Shown: positions 14,386 through 18,670 of the stretch, piece by piece
Numbering within the stretch: the stretch's first letter is position 1
Layout of the letters: each line of letters starts with the position of its first letter
DNA from: Clostridiales bacterium
Lineage (GTDB): Bacteria; Bacillota; Clostridia; Peptostreptococcales; Anaerovoracaceae
Assembly: GCA_003542355.1 (NCBI GenBank)
Contig: DPKU01000197.1
Coordinates: forward strand, 1-18,670
Direction: 5' to 3'
DNA length: 18,670 nt
Program-made: the position numbers and the translations under genes
The notes under the pieces: generated by a model
Told to the model about the DNA's origin: nothing
What the model saw: only the letters and a program-made list of their open reading frames with translations
The model's database searches: none

Positions 14386-15336
14386 TTACTTCTCCTGTTC
14401 CCGCAGCTCCGCTGCCATTTGCTCCAGTCGCAGGAACCGATGATTGATCCCTGATTTTTTCAAAGGCGGTTCGAACATTTCGGCCAGCTCCGCCAGCGAT
14501 ACCTCCGGATGCTCCAGCCGCATCTGAGCCGTTTCTAATAGTTTCGGCGGCAGCGATTCCAGTCCGCGCAGAGATCGGATCGTCCGGATATCGGCCAGCT
14601 GCCGCTGGGCCGCATTGACCGTGCGCTCAAAATTGGCGCTGTCGCAATTGCTGATCCGGTTGGTCTTGTTGCGCAGCTCCTTGGTGATGCGCACGTCCTC
14701 GAACCGGAACAACTGCCCGTGGGCGCCCAGTATATTCAAAAAATCAATGATCTGCTCGCATTCTTTAATGTAGACCACATACCGCTTTTTGCGTTCCAAA
14801 TATTTGGATCGGAGACCGAAACTGTTGATCAGCTTTTTCACATCTCGCGCCAGGGGCTCGCTGCCACAGACGATCTCCATGTGATAGGCCTTTTCCGGGT
14901 CATTGATGGAACCGGCGGCCATAAAGATTCCCCGTAGCATCGCCTTTCTGCAGCAGCGGCGCTTCATCAATTCGGGATCCAGACCTTCCGCCAGTGCATT
15001 GTTTCCTTCTCGAACGACCAGGATGCCGGATTCCCGCAGGATCTGCTCTGCATTCATTTCCGGCGTGATGACCAATTCATAGAGCCGGCCCCTGGAAAGC
15101 GGGGCTGTCTCCCCGATGGACAAGGCAGTCTTTGCGCCGAAATAGGATTTGATCATGGTGATGAAGACTCTTGCCACCGCAGGGTTTTCTGTGGTGATCT
15201 TAATACTGAGTTTCCCGCCCGTAATGAGGATACTTCCCGCAAAACGTAAAAAACCCGCGATCTCCGCAAGCATGCAGCACTTTTTATCCGGTTGACTCTG
15301 CGTGAGCTCTTTTTTTACGTCTGAAGCAAACGACAT
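14386..15336 (-). CDS. whiA: DNA-binding protein WhiA
   Basis: The 316-residue protein matches the usual WhiA length of about 315. WhiA is a conserved Gram-positive DNA-binding protein: a sporulation regulator in Streptomyces and a factor in division and chromosome segregation in Bacillus. The N-terminal start MSFASDVKKEL is diagnostic, followed by a degenerate LAGLIDADG homing-endonuclease-like domain (about 10-200). The C-terminal helix-turn-helix region contains LPPKLLETAQMRLEHPEVSLAELAEMFEPPLKKSGINHR. An upstream in-frame ATG at 15390 would add 18 unrelated residues but lies beyond the promoter's -10, so 15336 with GGAGG 6 bp before it is chosen. Its usual partner yvcK is not next to it; rapZ is 1.6 kb away, behind two unrelated genes. 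Confidence 0.96.
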   Translation of the reverse strand: MSFASDVKKELTQSQPDKKCCMLAEIAGFLRFAGSILITGGKLSIKITTENPAVARVFITMIKSYFGAKTALSIGETAPLSRGRLYELVITPEMNAEQILRESGILVVREGNNALAEGLDPELMKRRCCRKAMLRGIFMAAGSINDPEKAYHMEIVCGSEPLARDVKKLINSFGLRSKYLERKKRYVVYIKECEQIIDFLNILGAHGQLFRFEDVRITKELRNKTNRISNCDSANFERTVNAAQRQLADIRTIRSLRGLESLPPKLLETAQMRLEHPEVSLAELAEMFEPPLKKSGINHRFLRLEQMAAELREQEK

Positions 15337-15361
15337 TCCACCCCTCCGTGTGTTCCATGTG

Positions 15362-15390
15362 ATTATACACCGGAACATTTCTTTACACAA
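15362..15390 (-). promoter_or_regulatory. whiA promoter
   Basis: On the minus strand TTGTGT (15385-15390), a 17-bp spacer and a perfect TATAAT (15362-15367) predict a start near 15355 and a leader of about 19 nt before the whiA ATG. Confidence 0.75.
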
Positions 15391-15397
15391 TCTTCAT

Positions 15398-15426
15398 TTG
15401 ACTTATGAACGCAACTACTATATATT
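15398..15426 (+). promoter_or_regulatory. Promoter of the HD-domain gene, predicting a leaderless mRNA
   Basis: TTGACT (15398-15403), a 17-bp spacer and TATATT (15421-15426) form a near-consensus sigma-A promoter. The expected transcription start, about 7 bp past the -10, falls on the ATG at 15433. No Shine-Dalgarno precedes that ATG. Confidence 0.7.
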
Positions 15427-15432
15427 GACGCC

Positions 15433-15978
15433 ATGAGGTCAACATTTCTGAGTAAAGTCAACAACGTTTTGCGGGGCGCAAACTATGCCGAAGTCATGCC
15501 CCAATTTCAGGCAGTGTACAGCGTCGTTCTGGGTGGAGAAAACCTGGGAAAGATGATGGCGTGCAAACAGCACAAAAACTGTAATTGCCTGGAACACAGT
15601 ATTGCCGTAGCTTATTTCAGCTTACTGATCGCAAACCGGTTTAAGATAAAGTGCAGCCGCTCGAGTTTATTGCGCGGAGCGCTTTTGCACGATTACCACC
15701 TAGGTGATTGGCGCGGGGACAACGGTTCGTCCTTTAGACACGGTTTCTCTCACGCAAAGGCAGCGCTGAAAAACGCCAATGCCGAGTTTGCTCTGGACCT
15801 CGTGGAGCAGGATGCTATTCTGCACCATATGTTTCCGATGAATCCGATCCCTCCCAAATACAAAGAAGGGGTGATCGTATGCATCGTGGACAAGGTCTGC
15901 GCTGTCTACGAATCGACCAGCGCCAGACCCTACAAAAAGCTTTTAGCCCATATCCACCAGATCGCGCCGATCCGGTAG
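15433..15978 (+). CDS. HD-domain hydrolase of unknown substrate
   Basis: The 181-residue soluble protein has the metal-binding HD pattern: His55 in CLEHSIAVAYFS, His86-Asp87 in LLHDYHLGDW, His131 or His132 in AILHHMFP, and Asp153 in IVDKVCAVYE. Further motifs HGFSHAKAALKNAN and PPKYKEG resemble a family of small clostridial HD proteins with LLHD...W, HGFTHP and KHMWP blocks. HD proteins are phosphohydrolases acting on nucleotides, phosphodiesters or similar substrates; this subfamily's substrate is not known to me. It diverges from whiA with 96 bp between starts. No ribosome site precedes the ATG and the promoter's start site coincides with it, so translation may be leaderless. Internal in-frame starts (Leu13 TTG, Met22) lack good ribosome sites. 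A strong terminator follows. Confidence 0.85.
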   Translation: MRSTFLSKVNNVLRGANYAEVMPQFQAVYSVVLGGENLGKMMACKQHKNCNCLEHSIAVAYFSLLIANRFKIKCSRSSLLRGALLHDYHLGDWRGDNGSSFRHGFSHAKAALKNANAEFALDLVEQDAILHHMFPMNPIPPKYKEGVIVCIVDKVCAVYESTSARPYKKLLAHIHQIAPIR

Positions 15979-15998
15979 CGGATATCGATATGAAATAT

Positions 15999-16030
15999 AA
16001 AAGAACCCGATGTTTTTTTCGGGTTCTTTT
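15999..16030. terminator. Bidirectional intrinsic terminator between HD gene and kce
   Basis: A perfect 12-bp stem, AAAAGAACCCGA (15999-16010) and TCGGGTTCTTTT (16019-16030), with an 8-nt loop and T-runs on both strands. It lies between two convergent genes, 20 bp after the HD stop and 18 bp beyond the kce stop. Confidence 0.88.
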
Positions 16031-16048
16031 TGAATGTTCAATGAATGT

Positions 16049-16870
16049 TTATTTGGTCATGCCCAGGATTTGACGCGCTTCTGTGGGATTTGCGATCTCA
16101 CGGCCCAGGAGCTTGGCGATCTCAACCACTTTCGCGATCAACTCTCCGTTGTTCTTGGCCAGCACGCCCTTTTCCAGATATAAGGTGTCCTCGAAGCCGG
16201 TCCGGACGTGGCCGCCCATGGCGATGGTAGCTGCTGCGATGTTCCATGCATTCTTTCCGATCCCGGTGGCGGTCCAGGTGGAACCGGCGGGAATACTTCC
16301 GGCCATAAACACCAGATCTCTGACAGTCGCAGACATCTGCACGCCAAGCACGAAGTCGAAATGCAGGGGATGCTCCAGCAATCCCTTCTTGTCGACTTTG
16401 AGCGCGATATCGATCATGCCCTTGTCGAAGACTTCCAGTTCAGGCTTGATGCCTCTTTCCTGCATGATCTTGGCGAAATTCATGATGGTGTTGTCTGTGT
16501 TGATAAAAATGTCGTCGCCGCCGAAATTGCAGGTCCCGCAGTCCAGCGTAGCGAATTCCGGGGTGGGCACGACTTCTGTGGACTGAAGCCTTTCCAAATC
16601 TGTCATTCCCACGGCTCCGCCGGTGGACGGCTGGATGATCACATCGGGGCATTCTTTCCGAATGGCGTCGATGCATTCCTGGAAACGTCCTTTATCCTGG
16701 GTCGGAGTTCCGTCATCCCATCTTACGTGAAGATGGATCAGGGACGCGCCGGCTTCGTAGGCGGATTTTGCCTCCCGGACAATTTCTTCCACGGTGTAAG
16801 GGACGGCAGGGTTTTGCTCTTTCGTGACCTCGGCTCCGCAAATGCATGCGCTGATAATCAGTTTTTCCAT
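16049..16870 (-). CDS. kce: 3-keto-5-aminohexanoate cleavage enzyme (DUF849/BKACE family)
   Basis: The 273-residue enzyme is close to the 270 to 276 residues of characterised Kce. Kce converts 3-keto-5-aminohexanoate and acetyl-CoA to acetoacetate and 3-aminobutyryl-CoA in anaerobic lysine fermentation. The zinc ligands His46 and His48 lie in LIHLHVRWDDG; Glu14, Ser82 in QPSTGG, and the HVRTGFED block with Arg223, Glu227 and Asp228 match the active-site pattern of the Cloacimonas enzyme. The family is broad (BKACE enzymes accept several beta-keto acids), and none of the usual lysine-pathway partners (kdd, kal, kamA, kamDE) is in the window, so the substrate is probable rather than proven. AAGGAGAGG precedes the ATG. 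It follows rapZ after 76 bp, in which I found no clear promoter and only an imperfect hairpin (16905-16923) without a U-tract. Confidence 0.82.
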   Translation of the reverse strand: MEKLIISACICGAEVTKEQNPAVPYTVEEIVREAKSAYEAGASLIHLHVRWDDGTPTQDKGRFQECIDAIRKECPDVIIQPSTGGAVGMTDLERLQSTEVVPTPEFATLDCGTCNFGGDDIFINTDNTIMNFAKIMQERGIKPELEVFDKGMIDIALKVDKKGLLEHPLHFDFVLGVQMSATVRDLVFMAGSIPAGSTWTATGIGKNAWNIAAATIAMGGHVRTGFEDTLYLEKGVLAKNNGELIAKVVEIAKLLGREIANPTEARQILGMTK

Positions 16871-16946
16871 TTTTACTTCCTCTCCTTATAACACTATCTT
16901 TGTTGCGTCGCTCTGGGCGCCGCATGATTGACTGAACTAAATACTA

Positions 16947-17795
16947 TCATAAATCCCGATGCATGACCACCACATGTTTCCCCCTGCTTTCCAGGATCTC
17001 GGCGATCCGGTTGGCTACGGCGACGGATCGATGCTGGCCGCCCGTACAGCCCAAAGCCAGTACCAAATTGTACTTGCCTTCCCTGATGTAATGGGGAATC
17101 AACGTGAGGATCAGATCTGCCACACCGGCGATGAATGCCTGGGCTTCCGGAAAGCCCAGCACATATTCACGCACTTTCTTGCTCTTGCCCGTCAGATTTT
17201 TCATGCTGGCAAGATAGAAAGGATTCGGAAGAAAACGCAGATCCAGCACCCAATCCGCCTCTGCAGGCATACCGTACTTGTATCCAAAGGACTGGACCGT
17301 GACGGTAAAGCTGTTGGCTTCCTGGTCTGACAGAAGCAGCCGCTTGATCTCCTGATGGAATTCCGCCACTTTCATGTTGGAGGTATCGATCACGAAGGAT
17401 GCCCGATCCCTGATCTTTTCCAGTCTCCTGCGTTCCTGTCCGATGGCTTCCAGCATATTCCCGCTGACGGCCAATGGATGCGTCCTGCGGGTTTCCTTAT
17501 ACCTCCGGATCAGCACCTCGTCGGAAGCTTCCATGAACATGATCTTGTACTCGATGCCTTCGGTTTCCAGATAGCCCAGACTCTCCTTTAGATCGTCGAA
17601 AAACCGTCCGCCTCGTATGTCCGCCACAAAGGCTATTTTTTCAACGCCTCCGCAGGTTTTCTTGACCAAGCCTACAAATTCACGGATCAACTGGGGCGGC
17701 ATATTATCGATCGCATAGTACCCCAGATCTTCCAGGCAGCGTACCGCGTGGCTCTTTCCCGCGCCGGACAGGCCGGTCACAATGATGAATTCCAT
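16947..17795 (-). CDS. rapZ: RNase adapter / nucleotide-binding protein RapZ (YvcJ)
   Basis: The 282-residue protein is of typical RapZ length. The N-terminal P-loop domain has Walker A GLSGAGKS at 8-15 and the family signature LEDLGYYAIDNMPPQL. FVADIRGGRFF and the lid region FMEASDEVLIRRYKETRRTHPL follow. The C-terminal domain ends with the highly conserved GCTGGQHRSVAVANRIAE starting at 249, part of the RNA- and metabolite-binding pocket in E. coli RapZ. In E. coli it targets RNase E to GlmZ; in Firmicutes YvcJ binds and hydrolyses nucleotides and its partner is less clear. The start has GGGAG 7 bp upstream and follows the murB stop by 23 bp. The yvcK gene that normally comes next is absent; kce is there instead. 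Confidence 0.95.
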   Translation of the reverse strand: MEFIIVTGLSGAGKSHAVRCLEDLGYYAIDNMPPQLIREFVGLVKKTCGGVEKIAFVADIRGGRFFDDLKESLGYLETEGIEYKIMFMEASDEVLIRRYKETRRTHPLAVSGNMLEAIGQERRRLEKIRDRASFVIDTSNMKVAEFHQEIKRLLLSDQEANSFTVTVQSFGYKYGMPAEADWVLDLRFLPNPFYLASMKNLTGKSKKVREYVLGFPEAQAFIAGVADLILTLIPHYIREGKYNLVLALGCTGGQHRSVAVANRIAEILESRGKHVVVMHRDL

Positions 17796-17818
17796 TTGTC
17801 AACTCCCGTCTTTTTTGA

Positions 17819-18670
17819 TCAAAAGTGTTGAAACGAACCGTCCTTTGATACGATCCGAACCTCCGGCTCCAGCAGGATACCGGTCCGGGACAGCACCGTT
17901 TCCTGAACGATGCGCATCAAATCCAGAATATCCGCCGCTGTCGCCTCGCCGGTGTTGATGATGAAGCCGGCGTGAAGCGCCGAAACCTGGGCGCCGCCGC
18001 AGGACAGTCCCTTGAGTCCGGCTTCCTCGATCAGGCCGCCGGCGAAATGGCCGGCAGGACGTCGAAAAAAGCTGCCGGAACTTGGAAATTGGAGAGGCTG
18101 CCGGGTCGTCCGCTTCTGCGTGTACGCTCTGATTTTTTCCTGGATCACCGCAGGATCCCCCGGCGCCAGGAGCAGTTTTACGCCGAGGATCGTCTCCTCG
18201 TTTTCCTGAAAAATGCTCTTACGATATGCAAATCCCAACGCCTTTCCCGGTCGATCCTTCATGATGCCGGCCCGGGATATGGAACTGACGGAATGAACGA
18301 TCTGAGACATCTCGCCGCCGTAGGCTCCGCCGTTCATATAGACTGCTCCGCCCACGCTCCCGGGAATGCCGCAGGCAAATTCCATGCCGGTCAGGCCCGC
18401 TTGAGAAGCGGTCCGGGCCACTGCGGTCAGCAGCGCGCCTGCCTCCACAAACACGATGTTTCCCTCGATCCGAACATGATCCAGGCCGCTGCCGATTTGT
18501 ACCACGATTCCATCGAAGCCTTCGTCGTCGAAAATCAGGTTGCTTCCGTTTCCAACGATCACATAGGGGGTCTTGTGCGCTTCGATCACTTCCAGTACGC
18601 CGAACAACTCCCCTGCAGAGCCGGGGGAGACCAGCAATGCGGCGGGGCCGCCCACCTTCATCGTCGTATA
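17819..18670 (-). CDS. murB: UDP-N-acetylmuramate dehydrogenase MurB (N-terminus outside window)
   Basis: At least 283 residues of a protein of about 300 are visible; the frame runs through the window edge (YTTMKVGGPA), so the Met at 18661 is internal. MurB reduces UDP-GlcNAc-enolpyruvate to UDP-MurNAc with NADPH and FAD in peptidoglycan precursor synthesis. FAD-domain motifs are IVGNGSNLIFDDEGFDG and GMEFACGIPGSVGGAVYMNGGAYGGE. The catalytic Ser is in SSGSFFRRP, and the C-terminal Glu is expected in LLEPEVRI. AGLKG and AGFIINTGEATAADI mark the substrate domain. The lack of a Tyr-loop region and the RR-P form fit the type IIb MurB of Firmicutes. It is the upstream partner of rapZ. Confidence 0.95.
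   Translation of the reverse strand, partial: YTTMKVGGPAALLVSPGSAGELFGVLEVIEAHKTPYVIVGNGSNLIFDDEGFDGIVVQIGSGLDHVRIEGNIVFVEAGALLTAVARTASQAGLTGMEFACGIPGSVGGAVYMNGGAYGGEMSQIVHSVSSISRAGIMKDRPGKALGFAYRKSIFQENEETILGVKLLLAPGDPAVIQEKIRAYTQKRTTRQPLQFPSSGSFFRRPAGHFAGGLIEEAGLKGLSCGGAQVSALHAGFIINTGEATAADILDLMRIVQETVLSRTGILLEPEVRIVSKDGSFQHF

Noticed and set aside
15337..15390. N-terminal extension of whiA by 18 codons from an ATG at 15390
   Set aside because: The extension is not WhiA-like and would include the promoter -10 within the coding region; the 15336 start has a good ribosome site and the standard MSFASDVKKEL terminus.
16208..16891. 227-codon plus-strand open frame opposite kce
   Set aside because: It is antisense to an enzyme with intact catalytic motifs and lacks its own ribosome site or known domain.
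16905..16923. Hairpin after rapZ as a terminator
   Set aside because: The 7-bp stem has a central mismatch and no U-tract on the minus strand, so it is unlikely to end transcription.
16871..16946. Riboswitch (for example a lysine riboswitch) upstream of kce
   Set aside because: The gap is only 76 bp, too short for a lysine aptamer, and shows no terminator switch.

Overview
The window looks like chromosomal DNA of an anaerobic, probably spore-forming Bacillota of class Clostridia. The reasons are a Firmicutes-type murB/rapZ/whiA set, a GerMN-domain lipoprotein, a DtxR-controlled feoAB ferrous-iron system, a DUF849/Kce-type enzyme typical of lysine fermenters, strong purine-rich Shine-Dalgarno sites and sigma-A-type promoters. 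Species cannot be named from the sequence. Coding density is high, no intergenic stretch exceeds about 150 bp, and I see no rRNA, tRNA, CRISPR array, insertion sequence or phage gene.

Layout from left to right. (1) 1-1057: the 3' end of an unrecognised gene, then fructoselysine-6-phosphate-pathway kinase frlD, closed by a 14-bp stem terminator. (2) 1085-7325 (minus strand): copA (Cu+ P-type ATPase), sbcD and sbcC (MR-type nuclease), joined by two ATGA overlaps. They are preceded by an extended -10 promoter and an inverted repeat next to the copA ribosome site. (3) 7331-10315: feoA-feoB (minus) diverging from a short DtxR-family regulator (plus). Two 16-bp sites sharing the 9-mer GTTAGAGAT lie over the feo promoter. 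(4) 10379-13425 (minus): an APC amino-acid permease, an MreB/Mbl-type actin 4 bp downstream, and a single-domain GerMN lipoprotein with its own promoter. (5) 13537-15336 (minus): whiA and an EamA transporter, tightly linked. (6) 15433-15978 (plus): an HD-domain protein, divergent from whiA and possibly leaderless. (7) 16049-18670 (minus): kce-like beta-keto acid cleavage enzyme, rapZ, and murB cut by the window edge.

How the genes fit together: FrlD phosphorylates the Amadori product fructoselysine, whose breakdown releases glucose-6-phosphate and lysine. Kce catalyses a key step of anaerobic lysine fermentation to acetate and butyrate, so the two ends of the window may feed one pathway (inference). 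FeoAB with the DtxR regulator and CopA handle iron uptake and copper export. MurB, MreB, WhiA, RapZ and GerMN concern cell wall, division and spore biology. The window is mostly recognisable core genes. The interest lies in arrangement (no yvcK between rapZ and whiA, copA coupled to sbcDC, mreB behind a permease) and in a few regulatory and metal-binding details rather than in a clearly new system.
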